Under the pieces are notes generated by a model. The model saw only the letters and a program-made list of their open reading frames with translations. It did no database searches and was not told the DNA's origin. From Prinsepia uniflora (Eukaryota; Streptophyta; Magnoliopsida; Rosales; Rosaceae), in contig CM064875.1 in the NCBI GenBank assembly GCA_032719365.1, positions 13,565,816 to 13,629,815 on the forward strand: 64,000 bases of DNA. Reading direction: 5' to 3'. A program made the translations under genes and the position numbers. Below, piece by piece: positions 37,053 through 48,442 of this stretch (within the stretch, counting starts at the first letter, position 1; each line of letters opens with the position of its first letter).

Positions 37053-38333
37053 TAAAACAAAACCTTCAAGTATGCCTATGATCATCTGTAGTCTAGATCC
37101 TATAAAGGACCCGTTTCATCTGGCAGATGATAAGAAGAGATAGTGAGACCAGAAGTTTCATATCTAAGTGCAATAAGCGCATTATTTTACTTGATTCAAA
37201 TGCACTGGACCAGACATTTCATCCAATGTTAACTTGCTAGCTACATTCAGCTCTGTGCCAACACGTCGCCACCCAAAAAGGCTTAAAAGACATTTTCCAA
37301 TACCTAATGGTATGTGAGATATGGGCTAATACTATCCCTTTGCATCAAGGAATGAATGAAACCCCATTGATCCTCGGAATGATGCATTGCCTTATTGGGT
37401 ATACTGATGCAGGCTAACTATCAGACCCACATAAGGTATATCCTCAAACTGGTTATGTCTTTATCATTGGAAACACAACAATATGTTGGAGGTCTAAGAA
37501 ACAGACCCTTATTGCTATTTAATTTAAATAATGTGAAGATTCTAACTCTTCACGAAGCAACTTGTGAATGTATATGCCTAAAGGCCATTACGGGGCATAT
37601 TCGAAGTACTTAAGGACTGTATTCCACCAATAATGGAGCGAAGATTATCTACTAGGACAATGGTACCTCTACTAGGCATATGAGGACTGGTTTCATTATA
37701 GGAGACAACAACAAGCCATCATTCAATGTAACATTCTAGAAGCATGTTCATAGTGTTGGCTTAGGTAGACCGGCTGATCTACTGAGTTCTTAATTTCAAG
37801 GGGAGTCGATATCAGGGGGAGTATCCTTAAGCATATCAAGTATCCTAAAGCATACTGAGTATTTCGAAGCATACTCACATGATCATTGTGTACTCTTTTG
37901 TCCTACGACCAGGGTTATTTTGTCCTATTGGGTTTTGTTACCTGGCTAGATTTTAATGAGGCACACTTTTTGTATGGTCACCCCATTTATAATGCATCCT
38001 GAAGATACCATGATTCGACTCATATGAATTTGCTCATCTTTTCCGTTTGACCACGTGTTTTTCCCACTGGCTTTACTGGGTAAGGTTTTGGTGTAGCAAC
38101 GAAAATGAATTTTTATTTCAAGAAAATTCTATCTACCTATGTTCTAGAAGAGACGACTTCAACTACCTCCAAGGATCCCGATGCGATTACGATCCATGCG
38201 TGTTGCACTCAATCTCCTTCGACCAAGATTATTTTTGTCCCACAAAGCTTTTGTTAACTGACAAGGTTTTAACGAGGCAATATACAAGCGCGTAGTCAAG
38301 CAGCACTGATTACATGGAATATCCAAGGGGGAG
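37053..38333 (+). pseudogene. Decayed copia pol: end of reverse transcriptase and RNase H, with polypurine tract
   Basis: The reading resumes with CSLDPIKDPFHL and YLSAISAL-type sequence. RNase H pieces follow: YTDAG, SDPHK, QTGYVF and HEATCECICLKAITGHI. Stops and frameshifts are frequent. AAGGGGGAG at about 38325-38333 is the polypurine tract directly before the 3' LTR. Confidence 0.8.
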
Positions 38334-38500
38334 TGTTGTAAATAGTATAGGTTGTGGCTATTCATGTATGGGTATGAAATGTATTTAGTCATTAGTGAAA
38401 GGGTAGATAGGTCATTGTTCAATGTACTAAACCTTAATCTTATTTTTGTTTAAGGATTAGGTTAACCGATGAATGAATGCTCTTAACATAATTCACAACA
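38334..38500 (+). repeat. 3' LTR of the Ty1/copia element
   Basis: It starts TGTTGTAAATAG and ends TTCACAACA, 167 bp, matching 17880-18046. It is followed by TAATC, the partner of TAATA at 17875-17879. Confidence 0.88.
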
Positions 38501-38732
38501 TAATCATCATTGTTCCAAAAAAAAAAATACAAAAATCTCCACTATGCCTTTTCGGCTCTAATGCAAGTACAAAGTTAAATCCAAGTTTTGGCTTAAAAAA
38601 CTTCTATTTCGACTCCCTATCCATTATCTCTAAAAATAACAACCTTTGGCATGAAGAATGTATATTGCTCCTCTAAACTATGAACTGTTAAGTCACCACT
38701 GATACTTTTGCAATTCTAACCAAGAATCCTCA
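38501..38732 (-). mobile_element. Antisense LINE fragment, endonuclease N-terminus
   Basis: The minus strand starting at about 38733 reads MRILG-NCKSISGDLTVHSL, resembling the L1-type ORF2 start (MKILSWNCRG...). A RAEKA segment follows. It is the missing 5' part of the LINE at 16114-17879, separated by the copia insertion. Its upstream side is cut by a family C LTR start. Confidence 0.6.
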
Positions 38733-38810
38733 TGTAACAACCCGGACCCTCGATAAGGGTAGAAAATGACCATTTTACCCATGAAGTCAAAGAGTTGAGT
38801 TTTTGGTTGA
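38733..38810 (+). repeat. Family C LTR, 5' end (first part)
   Basis: TGTAACAACCCGGACCCTCG starts a family C LTR, matching 52510 and 61549. It is interrupted at 38810 by a family D LTR and resumes at 40338. Confidence 0.85.
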
Positions 38811-40337
38811 TGTAACACCCCGAACATCTGAGGAGTAAAAATGACCGTTTTACCCTAAAAGTCAAAATGTTGAATTTTTTCGGGACATCTTGGTAGACGA
38901 TCCGAAAAGATCGTTAGAAAGGTCTCGATCTCCTAAGTATATTGACAGGTGGAATATTGAAAACAGAGGTCTGATAAGTTCGATATGGGTCAAGAAATGA
39001 TTAGGGGTATTTTGGTCATTTTACCATGAATGGCATTTTTTTGTAATTTTACATGAAGGATCTTGATTATTCTAGAATGACCTAGAATTGTCTTGAAATT
39101 GGGTTTCTTATTTCTCTTCACTGACTTAAGATATATATATATATACATGAAGTATGCTTGATGTTGGAACTCAGGGGGGGGGGGGGATATAGCGAAAAAG
39201 AGGAAGAAAAACATGATGAAAAAAATAACTGAGGAAGAGTGAGAGGGAGATGAAGGAAAACAAGAAAATGAGGCCAGGTTGATGAGAAGTAAAAAGAGGA
39301 GATGAAGGGGGAGCTTTGGGCGATCCTAGAACTCAAACTTGTGGAGAGCCAACTATGGTAGTGATCCACTAATGGTTTTGAGACTTCCAGGTGCTGGTCT
39401 AGGGACCTTAGATAGTTAGGAAAACCCGTAGGATCACTAAGAGACTGAGACAAAAGCCTAGAAAGGTAGCAGTATATGCGGGAAACCATGGCCGAACTGC
39501 TATGAGCTCTGAGTACACATATGAGGTAGTTTCTCTACTTTTGAGTATGTAGATCCCTTCTTGAGATAGTATAGATAATATTGAACGAAACAGAATTGGA
39601 AAAGCTCGAAAAATAAGGGTTTTATGGCCAAGTCGGGACGCCGGGTCGAGCAACCCGAAAACTAGGCTAGTTGGGTGAGGAAGATGATCTACAGTGCTAG
39701 CGCGGGGACTCACGCGCAACCAATTTCGGCGGCGTGTGAGGCGTGTGACATCGAATTTCAAGATACTATCAAAATGGAAAATGATTCTATTTTCATTCTG
39801 AGTCCAATGGTATAAATTTTGTGTTAAATAGACTTCATCTAGATATAGTTTCGTTTATTCAAAGTCTTACTTTATATTGGAAACCTATTATTGATTTTGA
39901 TTAATTACAAGGACTTAATCCCCCTCCTTTTGGATTTGGATATTTAAAGGAACTAATTATAATGAACCTAAATAATTTATAAGAATAATTATGGTACTTG
40001 GATGTGGAATTAAAGGATAAATAGGTTAATTTGGATATGAATACATTGCTAAGTATATTGTTCAAATTAGTATCCTTTTCATTGTGAGATGATAAAATGT
40101 GATGGATGTTAATGGTGGAGGGAAGACCTTGAAACATGATAAAATAATAATTTCTACTACCTGTCGTGGATAGTGGGTTGGAAGTGGGCGGAAATCCCGC
40201 GAGGTAGAATTATTTTGGGTTATTTAATGTGGACTCGAATCGAGTTAAAGGCTCTAAAAATCACTTGCCTGACCAGGGTCGTCAGACGGGAACATGACTA
40301 GTTCGATTCCTTTAAATTTGGGGGACATGTTATGTCA
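38811..40337 (+). mobile_element. Solo LTR, family D, with GTTGA target duplication
   Basis: It begins TGTAACACCCCGAACATC and ends GGACATGTTATGTCA, 1527 bp. GTTGA flanks both sides (38806-38810 and 40338-40342). It interrupts a family C LTR whose sequence resumes exactly afterwards. Near its 3' end it has GTCAGACGGGAACATG, a variant of the motif shared by the other families. It is non-coding. Confidence 0.92.
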
Positions 40338-40762
40338 GTTGAATTTTTTATCGAGGGAGTTTTTGGTTATTTCGTGAAGGCCATTGTGAAGTTCTCGGCT
40401 TCTTGAGTACGTAGACATGCGGCATGTCGAAAACAGAGTTAAGATGGATTCGTTATAGGTCTAAATATCCTAAGGGCATTTTGGTAATTTAAAAAAAGGG
40501 TATTTTGATAATTTTCATAGGGAGATATATTGAAGATTACTTGAGGAAGTGACGCATGTCCTTATATTTTGGAATTGGGTGCATTGACCTATGAGTTTTG
40601 GGTGTGAGGTATATTGTGTGTTTATATTATTTGTTGGTTGTGTGATTATGCATGTTGAACCAAGAACCAAAACGACCTGTCCTGTGATTTTTCACTTGAG
40701 AAAACAGAGAAATACATATGGAAGAGAGAGACGAGAGGAAAGGAAAGAGGAGCTGGAAGGGA
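40338..40762 (+). repeat. Family C LTR, continuation (3' truncated)
   Basis: GAGGGAGTTTTTGGTTATT, the CGGCATGTCGAAAACAGAGT block and TGACGCATGTCC match 52600-53020. The copy stops at about 40762 where reversed family A sequence begins. Confidence 0.85.
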
Positions 40763-40839
40763 TGATAGGTCTCATCCCTAATCCCTCAAGATTAACGTGA
40801 GAAGACCTGCTTCCGTCAGACACCACATGCCAGACCAGA
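40763..40839 (-). repeat. Family A LTR 3' end, reverse orientation
   Basis: TGATAGGTCTCATCCCTAA followed by AAGACCTGCTTCCGTCAGAC is the reverse complement of a family A terminus. It is cut by the reversed family E LTR that starts at 40840. Confidence 0.7.
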
Positions 40840-42934
40840 TGTCAGGACCCACCCCGGTTTCACCCCGAAAACCGAGGTAAACCCTGCTCCCGTCTGACAT
40901 CCCGACACAACACAGTCAGACGCAGGAGAAACTATATAAAACATCCCGAAGTTAAAAGTTTACAGAGCATAGTACTAAATACAAAAGAAAGAAAACCGAC
41001 ATACTAAATACACACACACGAAAAATCTAAAATACTCCAGGGTCGCTCTCGTAACTTCTATGCTTCCGACGATGCCTCGACGTCACTACCCCGCACTAGC
41101 TCCACGACCTGGAGGGCAATTTAAAATAGAAGGTGTGAGTGGACCATAAATAAGAAAAGAATTTCCGAAAAACCATTTCACAATAAAACCAGGGTTTTAG
41201 CCCTTCGTTTTGAAAACACACATGCATAACTCAGTTACTAAAAACAGTTCATCATAAAAACATTTGCAGAATCATTAGAAAAACAGTTATAGAAATCATA
41301 TCATCAACATCATAAAACCTTATCACAAACCATAAATACCAAGTCATCATTATCCGATCAAACCTGCTGGACCTATCCGAGTCTTTAAACTCAATCCAGG
41401 CCTTAATAATATCCGAGTCTTTAAACTCCCGAGTCTTTAAACTCAACAGGCCTACGGGGGAAATATCAATATATCCGAGTCTTTAAACTCAATCCGGGCC
41501 CGTCCCCCGTCAAATATAATCCGGGTCTTTAAACCCAATAACCAGATCCAGCAAATCCAATCCAAAATCATTTGAAAACCATTTCTAAATCCACATCTAA
41601 ATCCGAATTCGAAATCACCGGTCCGATGCCCTTCCGGAGTTCAGAACCGTCATTCTGAACCCAAATCCGGAATTCCATTTTTTCCGACTTTAAAGCCAAA
41701 TCTCGTTTCTCGAAATCATGTTTCAAAATACCTTTATAAACATCTAAACCCAATTATCCTTTAAAATCCCAAAACCATAGTATCATATTCAGAAATCACA
41801 TTTTTCTCGTAAAACGTGCTGAAATCGAACTTCCTCGAAAAACGTGCAAGTATATAAAACCAACAAAACATATTCGATAAACATAGAATCATGAGTTAAA
41901 TCATAAAACAAGTAATTAAAAGCAGTTATGCATACTCAAGTTAAAGGAAAGGGTCCACTCACAGTACCGAGCCCTCAATTGCATCCCAAACGTTTCGTAC
42001 GTTCCTCAGCTTCCTCGGGAAAGCCCGATCCTGTCAACAATCACCCAAGAACGTCACTAACACGTCTACGAAGGTCCACCTCATTTTCCCCAAAAATCCC
42101 CGGGCCCTAAACGTAACGAACCTAAACCCTAAACCTTCACCCTCGCAGAACTACATTGAATCGACATCCGACCAACCCGAAACCTATTCCAATGGATTCG
42201 TCACAACTCATAAACCAAAAACCATGTTGACCATTTCCCCAACCGCCGCCGCACGCGCCTCCATGTGCCGCCCAAAGTGGCTACGCGTGGGCCTCATGCG
42301 TCGCCCAAAGTGGCTGCGCGTGGGCCTCACGCGCCGCCCAAAGTGGCTGCGCGTGGGCCTCACTCGCCAGCTACAATATCACCAGCAACCTCTGGTCGAC
42401 CCGGTTCGAACCAGTCTCTGCAACTCGAACCGGCGTGGCCGGTTCTCCACCGTCCCGCCACCAAAACTGCTCCTCTCTTCACCATCTTCATCGTCCCGTC
42501 CTAAAAAACTCACCCCCCTCACTCTAACACCTCGACTCGACCTATAGCCCGTCGACTCAAACTCGAACAAAAACCCGAACACTTCCCCTGTTTCACGATC
42601 CAGCCAACCCGATCACCCCCCGTCACGGTGGCTACCTTAAACCCTTCCTAGAACCTCACTGAGTGCTACCCAACTCACCAAAACTCTCGACTCACTCCCT
42701 AAGTCCACGACATTCGATTTGAAAATCGACGGCAAAACAGAGCATCGAAAGGAAAACCAGAAATTACCTGGGCTCCGGTCACCGTCGTTAGTTCAGCCGT
42801 GAGAACACAACTCCTCCAGTCCACCTCCAGCCTCTGGACACCTCCACCGGCCTCGATTGATCGAACACGGCAGCACCACCACCCAAAACTCCTCTCTGCT
42901 CTCTGTTTTCCCTTAGTTTCCCGTGGCTCACAAC

Positions 42935-42990
<56 letters not shown>

Positions 42991-43701
42991 TTCCTCACCT
43001 CCCAACCTCCTCACTGTCTCCCTCTCAATCTCTGATCACTCTCACACACTCACAAAACTCACACCCTCACCGTGCTTGATCGATTTCACCCCAAATCCCC
43101 AGTCTCTGTTTTCTCTCTGGGTCGAAGAACACACACGGGTACACGATCACAATGCCCCAAATTATTGGACCCGTGCACCCTAGAAACCTCTAGCCCTCCT
43201 ACACGTGTCACCATCCTACAACTCCTCTCCCAAGTGGCTAAATCTCAGCCCTCCATTTGTCCCTCTCTGTCGCACAAATCCCAATGTGCAAAAGACCAAA
43301 ATACCCTTCTTTTAAACCAAAATTATGATTTTACCATTACCGTTTTAGACCCGTAACTCACACGTCCTAACTTCGATGAACACGTACCGCCTGTCGTTGA
43401 ACTCAGGACGACGAGATCTACCTAACGGTCCTAGGTCAACGTGCCAAAACTCGAGCGTACAAAAAGTAAACTTTTCCCCCTAATTTACCCAAATTACGGT
43501 GATGCCCTCAACCTTCCGAACATCATAATTTCCTCCTCAGATGTCGGAATTAGGCGTGCCACCTGTCTACGAATTCATGACGTTCTAGTCTACGTCACAG
43601 TCATCGGTAAATACCCAATTGACCTCCCGAACTAAAAGTCAACTATTTACCCAAACTAGGGGCAAAATCGTCATTCTACACTAACGGCCTTATCGTCACC
43701 A
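40840..43701 (-). mobile_element. Family E-type LTR, reverse orientation, 5' truncated
   Basis: Its plus-strand start TGTCAGGACCCACCCCGG and CCTGCTCCCGTCTGACA are the reverse complement of the family E end. It shares the GAGTCTTTAAACTC array (about 41370-41530) and the intron-like module (41109-41962, again 854 bp, same as at 35921-36774). Its 5' end (right side) is missing the TGTAAC start. It meets family A sequence head to head near 43702. Confidence 0.82.
42937..42987. repeat. (CA)n microsatellite
   Basis: About 25 uninterrupted CA units in the leader-like part of the reversed family E LTR. It produces long meaningless TH- or CV-repeat frames on the two strands. Confidence 0.97.
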
Positions 43702-46465
43702 ACTAGGCATGGGTAAAATATCAAATTTTAGTTTGGGCAGTTAAATGGACGTTAGCCGATGGCTGTGACGTAGTTCCGGACATCACGAGTTCATAGACAG
43801 GTGGTACGTCCGATGGCCAATGGCTGTGAATGGACAAAATGTTGACTTTTGATCTGGGAGGTCCAATGGCCGAGGGCCAATGACCGTTACGTAGATCGAG
43901 TCGATATGAATCCATAGACAGGCGGCACGCCGAAATCGAACATCGAACGGGAAAGTTATGGTCACGGGAGTGAAATTGGTTAAACTTACGCCCCGGGAAT
44001 TCGATTGAAATAATAATAAAATATTAAAGTTCGATCAATGATTATGGACCCTTGGATGAGTGAAAAGTGTCACTCATCCCATGTTTTAAGACCCTAAATT
44101 ATGGATCATGTTTCCCGTTAATCCGTGATTAATTGTGTAAAAACGGGTGATGAATTTGCACGGTTTTGGGGTAGCTTGTGAGGATCAAGTGTGAGGTGGT
44201 GTGTGTGTGTGTATGTTAACCGTGAGAAACAATCTCTACAAACCCCCTTGATCTTTATTTCTTTTCTTGTAATTTGTGAAGGAAACTGAGAGAAGAGATT
44301 GAGATGATCGTGGGGGTGTGATCACCGTGGACGGTGGCTGACGGTGGCCCTGAAACCGTGAGGCACTTGTGAAAAACAGAGAACGGGGGAACGAGTGAGA
44401 AACCAAGCCCCTTTAAATGTGATTCTTTGGTGATCGGTTGTTCATTGGAGTTGACCAGGGAGATTAGGGAAGACCAGTAAGCGCCACGGTGACACACGAC
44501 GAGGACAGAGGGGTAAGATGTTGTGAAATGTCCATTTCAATTAAAAAATGGTATGTTTGGTTATAGGGAGTGTTCATCGTTTATGATGATTGGAATTTGC
44601 TCCTTGAGATTCCAGGGGTTGAATGGGCTGGAAACCATGGCCAACGGCGGCCTGAGACGCAAGAACACCGAGAGGGAAAAGCAGGGTCCAGTTCTTCGCA
44701 ATGGGAGGTAAGTGGAGCTAATAAATTCAGGTTTTGATTATTGGAATCAATTAGAAATGAAGGGACAAACTTAATGGGATTAAATGGGATAGAAAATGGG
44801 CCGGAATGGATAGAAACCGTGAACGCTGGTTCAGAGCTAGATCGGATTTGTAGAACCGGTTCAGACTGGGTCGATCTGAAGAGGAAGATGAACAATACCA
44901 GGCGTGTGAGTTTCACGCGCAGGAGGTTCAAACGGTGTGTGGGGGCGCGTTAAGGGTATTTTGGGGAAACTTCCAACATGAATTTTAATCTATTCGATGT
45001 AACAAACATTTAAGGACTGGTTTCGTGTCGATCGGACACCGTTTCGATATGTTTTGGGATGTCCGAAGGTTTTGAATCGAGTTTAAAAATAGTTAAAAAT
45101 TCGAAAAAATTACGGGACTTTAATAGGAGGTTAATAAAGAGGTTAGTAATCCTCTAGTATGGTTTGGACAGGTTTGGAAGTCCCGGTGATAGTGGTGTGG
45201 TTTGGACATGCATAACTATTTTATATGTTTTACATACGTGATTTCTATGATGATGATTGTGGCACTGGTGGTTTATATGATTGCACGTATTTGGAGGTAA
45301 ACCAGTATTTACACGTATTTTGAGGTTTACGAATTTATACTCTTGCTATGTGGTTGTGAGTTTAATAATGGTTCTATGGCATGGGTTTGGTTTTGGAAAG
45401 ATGAACTCGGGCATGAGACCCATTTGAATTATGTAATCGGGCCAGGGACCCAGTTGGTTTACGAAATAGGATTGAGACCTTTTTGAATCTTGTGATCGGG
45501 TCGGGGGCCCAGTGGTTTATAAAATTTGGCATGAGGCCCAGTTGAATTTCATAAATGTGATTTCGGGTCTGGGACCCTATGTTTCATAAACGTGATTTCG
45601 GGTCGGGGACCCTAAATGGAACTGTGATGTTTTATGGAGATTTCGGGCAGGGCCCATTGAGATGTTTTGAAATGGCTTTGTAAAACTGTTTTTCATATAC
45701 CATCTTGATACGAGGATATGTGATGGTCTCCTCTAGGTGTCTGGGACACTGGGGAAGTCACGGTGCATTGCCTGCGAGGGGTCATTATACGGAGCTACCG
45801 GACCGTATAGTGACTCAGGAGCAGGATTGCTATGATTAGACGTCCGGGATGTCAAACATCTGGGATGTCAGAGATATTGACCCGGAGAGACCCCGGGTAG
45901 CACTCGTTGCTTATTACCGTGAGATATGACTTCTGGGATGTCAAGCGTCGGGACGTCGGAGATGGTTATGTGGTAAATATGGACTATTGGATCTATGAAA
46001 TGGTTTTCTTTTGGATTTTTGTTTATGGATTTGGGCAGTGGCCCACTTGGTTTTGGATTTACCGATTTGGTATTCTACTGTTTGGGCTGAGTTCCCACAC
46101 TTGATTTTGAGTTACGGTTTTGGGCTAAGGCCCTAATGGTTTATTTGAGTAAATGTTTTGAATTACGGATTTTCAAGGCATGCATACTTTTTAGTGAAGG
46201 GCATAATGTCTTTATGAAATGTGTTTTTATGAACTTATTGATTTTCGTCCACTCACAGCCTTTGTTGTTTTTAATGCCCTTCAGGTTGATCATGGATGCG
46301 GGATGTAGCAGAGACAGAGACATCGCACTCCTAAACCGATCCTGGCGCGCTCTGCGAGCCCCGTATAGGTAAAGGTACGTATTATCCCTTGTTTGACACT
46401 AAGTGTCAGACGGGAGCATGACGCATCCCATGTTAATCTCGGAGGGATTGGGATGGGTCGCGTCA
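43702..46465 (+). mobile_element. Family A-type LTR, 5' truncated
   Basis: It matches family A from the GGGTAAAAT/GTTGAC block to the terminus GGATGGGTCGCGTCA. The GTGAGTGGAC donor block has been lost (TCCCGGTGATAGTGG runs into GGACATGCATAAC near 45210), but GTCCACTCAC (46247-46256) and CCCTTCAG/G (ending 46284) remain. It has the longest series of GGG..CCC hairpins (45409-46130). It is non-coding. Confidence 0.8.
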
Positions 46466-47385
46466 CACAGCGCATCCTGGAGGCAAGCAACATATCACAG
46501 GGTCCTCTCCGGTGAAACACATTCACAACTGGAGTCACATCAATAATCACGGAGAATGGTCACAGTGGAAACACATATTTCATAAACTGTTGTATTTTCA
46601 AATCAAATAAGTTTTTTTTTTCATAGGCTCCCCGCCCAAAACACAGTTTCCACAACATCATAAAAATAGTGTCCAGTCCTCATTTCACAATACTCAAAAT
46701 ATTTCACCAGCATTTATTTCAAACATCTCAATAGGGCCTTTTCCCAAATCATAGCTTTCACAAAGCAATTTCCATAAAACCATCGTCAAACATTGTCCAG
46801 AACTCATTTCACAAATCACAATCTTTCTTTCAAATCCACATGGAATCACTATTCAAATCCCTATTCAAATCACCTTTAGAGAAATCTCAAGCACATCGAA
46901 AACTCGACCTAAGCCCAAAGTATAATATAAAACATAAATCTCAAAATACATGCACAATAACATTTTCCACTAAATGATAAAAAATCATACTCAACTCATT
47001 ATGCAATCATTTCATTTCAAACCATGATCGTAATACATTTAAAACATTTATGCATGCACCATATTTATAAACAAATGCCCGCTCACACACGGTCCACGTT
47101 GCGCGCTCAAAATCTGCACTGTATACCAATCCGGAGCTTCCGAAACCACTTGACCTGTCGAAGTCACACTCAGGGGCCACTAACAATCTATAAAAGTTCA
47201 TATGTAACACCCCCTAAACCCTGGAACTGTAAATGTGTCCCGAACACGCTTCTCAAGGAAAAAAACTTTCAAAACACCCATAAAACGATCTCTGATCGAC
47301 CTGAAACCACCATCATTAGATTCAGAACGTCAAAATTTTTAGAACATAATTGGTTTGACCTGAAACCACCATCATTAGCTCTAAA
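46466..47385 (-). repeat. LTR fragment, reverse orientation, family B-like
   Basis: On the minus strand it shows family B-like blocks: the gene-leader region near 47290-47340 (GACGTTCTGAATCTAATG) and CCGTGTGTGAGCGGGC, the donor-like block, at about 47080-47095. The right part is rearranged and ends are unclear. Confidence 0.5.
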
Positions 47386-47912
47386 TACCGTGACAGGATT
47401 GGTTATATGATATATATATGGATAAACATGATTTCTTGGTTTTTTTGAAATTGTGTTTTATGGTTTATAAATGGATTTGGGCTGAGATCCCACATATGTT
47501 TATTATGTTCTAGTTTTCTGTAAATGGATTTGGGCAGGGTGTATGGTTTTAATTTACGGAACATGGGGTTGAGCCCCTAAATATGGTTTTTTAAACATAT
47601 GTGGTTTGATAAATGGTTTTCCTATGCATGCATGCTTTTTAGTGAAGGGCATAAAGGTCTTTTATAAAATGTGTTTTTATGAACTTATTACTTTTCGTCC
47701 ACTCACAGTCTTTATGCTTTCAATGCCCTTCAGGTTGAATACGGTGCAGATTGTAGCAAATACTGAGATATCACATACCTCCTCCGGATCGTGGCGTACT
47801 CTGGAAGCTGGTTAGGCTAAAGGTTCAAATTTTCCCTGGTCTGACACTACATGTCAGACGGGATCAGGAGTGTCCCGTGTTAATCCTGTGGGGATTGGGA
47901 TGGGTCCTGACA
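47386..47912 (+). repeat. Family A LTR, 3' end fragment
   Basis: It runs from CCGTGACAGGATTGG through GTCCACTCACAG (about 47698), CCCTTCAG/G (ending about 47733) and a TGACACTACATGTCAG hairpin to the terminus GGATGGGTCCTGACA. Cassandra sequence follows with no gap. Confidence 0.8.
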
Positions 47913-48105
47913 AGTGCCATTAGAGCCAGACCCCGACCGAGAAGTGTGCCAGTGAAGACGTTGGGCCCTAAGGGGGGTGGATTGTAAGACCCGTGCCTGG
48001 AGGGAACGGTGAACAATCCCACATTCCTGCGAGGGGGGAATGGTCTGGGAGAGGATGGTGGTGTGCCTTAAAGGTGTAGGCACACACCTATCTAGCACGA
48101 GGCCT

Positions 48106-48243
48106 CCCTTTTCCGCGTTGGTAAAGGTACGCCCTGCCAAGCTTGAGGTCTTGGGGTCAAAACCCAGCGGGTGTGGCTTTGGTCGCCCAGTCTGGGACAA
48201 TATCGTGTTAGATAGAGTAGGCAGCTGCGCAACTCTAATCTAA
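48106..48243 (+). mobile_element. SINE-like insert within the Cassandra LTR
   Basis: It is 138 bp, flanked by the 9-bp direct repeats ACGAGGCCT (48097-48105 and 48244-48252). The other Cassandra LTR in this window lacks it. It contains TTGGTAAAGGTACGCC (A-box-like) and GGGGTCAAAACCC (48153-48165, B-box-like), matching a tRNA-type RNA polymerase III promoter. It ends CTCTAATCTAA. A short SINE is the simplest reading. Confidence 0.6.
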
Positions 48244-48283
48244 ACGAGGCCTTTTGGGAGCTCAAGTGGATTTGGGGGGGATT

Positions 48284-48358
48284 GGAACCCCAAAGTTAAG
48301 CGAGTTGATGCTGGTGCAATTCCATGATGGGTGACCCCTTGGGAAGTTGCACCATGAG
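48284..48358 (+). promoter_or_regulatory. 5S rRNA-like segment of the Cassandra LTR
   Basis: AAAGTTAAGCGAG followed by GATGGGTGACC and GGGAAGTT matches the internal control region of plant 5S rRNA (A box and C box). In Cassandra this segment is part of the LTR and not a ribosomal gene. Whether this copy is transcribed by polymerase III cannot be seen. Confidence 0.8.
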
Positions 48359-48442
48359 CTCCCGAAAACAAAACAATGAGGGCAAGGGAAATGAGGCCCA
48401 AAGCGGACAATATCGTGCTAGAAGAGTCGGGCCCTGACAGAA

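Larger units (their letters stand above)
17880..38500 (+). mobile_element. Ty1/copia retrotransposon, decayed and filled with nested insertions
   Basis: The 5' LTR (17880-18046) and 3' LTR (38334-38500) are both 167 bp. They start TGTTGTAAATAG, end TTCACAACA and differ at about 13 positions (roughly 92% identity). A polypurine tract (AAGGGGGAG) directly precedes the 3' LTR. The flanks are TAATA on the left and TAATC on the right, a target duplication with one change. Between them decayed integrase, reverse transcriptase and RNase H sequence runs in copia order on the plus strand (29361-38333). It is interrupted by LTRs of families B and E. At least four long LTRs lie inside. Confidence 0.88.
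47913..48439 (+). mobile_element. Cassandra TRIM: internal region plus one LTR
   Basis: The short internal region (47913-47982) has a primer-site remnant (TGCCATTAGAGCC) and the ACGTTGGGCCC...AAGGGGGGTGGA polypurine end typical of Cassandra. The LTR is 47983-48439, starts TGTAAGACCCGTGCC and ends GGGCCCTGACA. It carries 5S-rRNA-like sequence, the hallmark of this TRIM family, and a 138-bp tRNA-like insert. The 5' LTR is absent: the place is taken by a family A LTR end. Confidence 0.88.

Noticed and set aside
42699..43183. Frames with Cys-Val or Thr-His repeats
   Set aside because: They are translations of the (CA)n microsatellite at 42937-42987, not proteins.
48284..48358. Possible genuine 5S rRNA gene
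   Set aside because: It is only a diverged partial match inside a Cassandra LTR with TG/CA ends and a Cassandra polypurine tract upstream.
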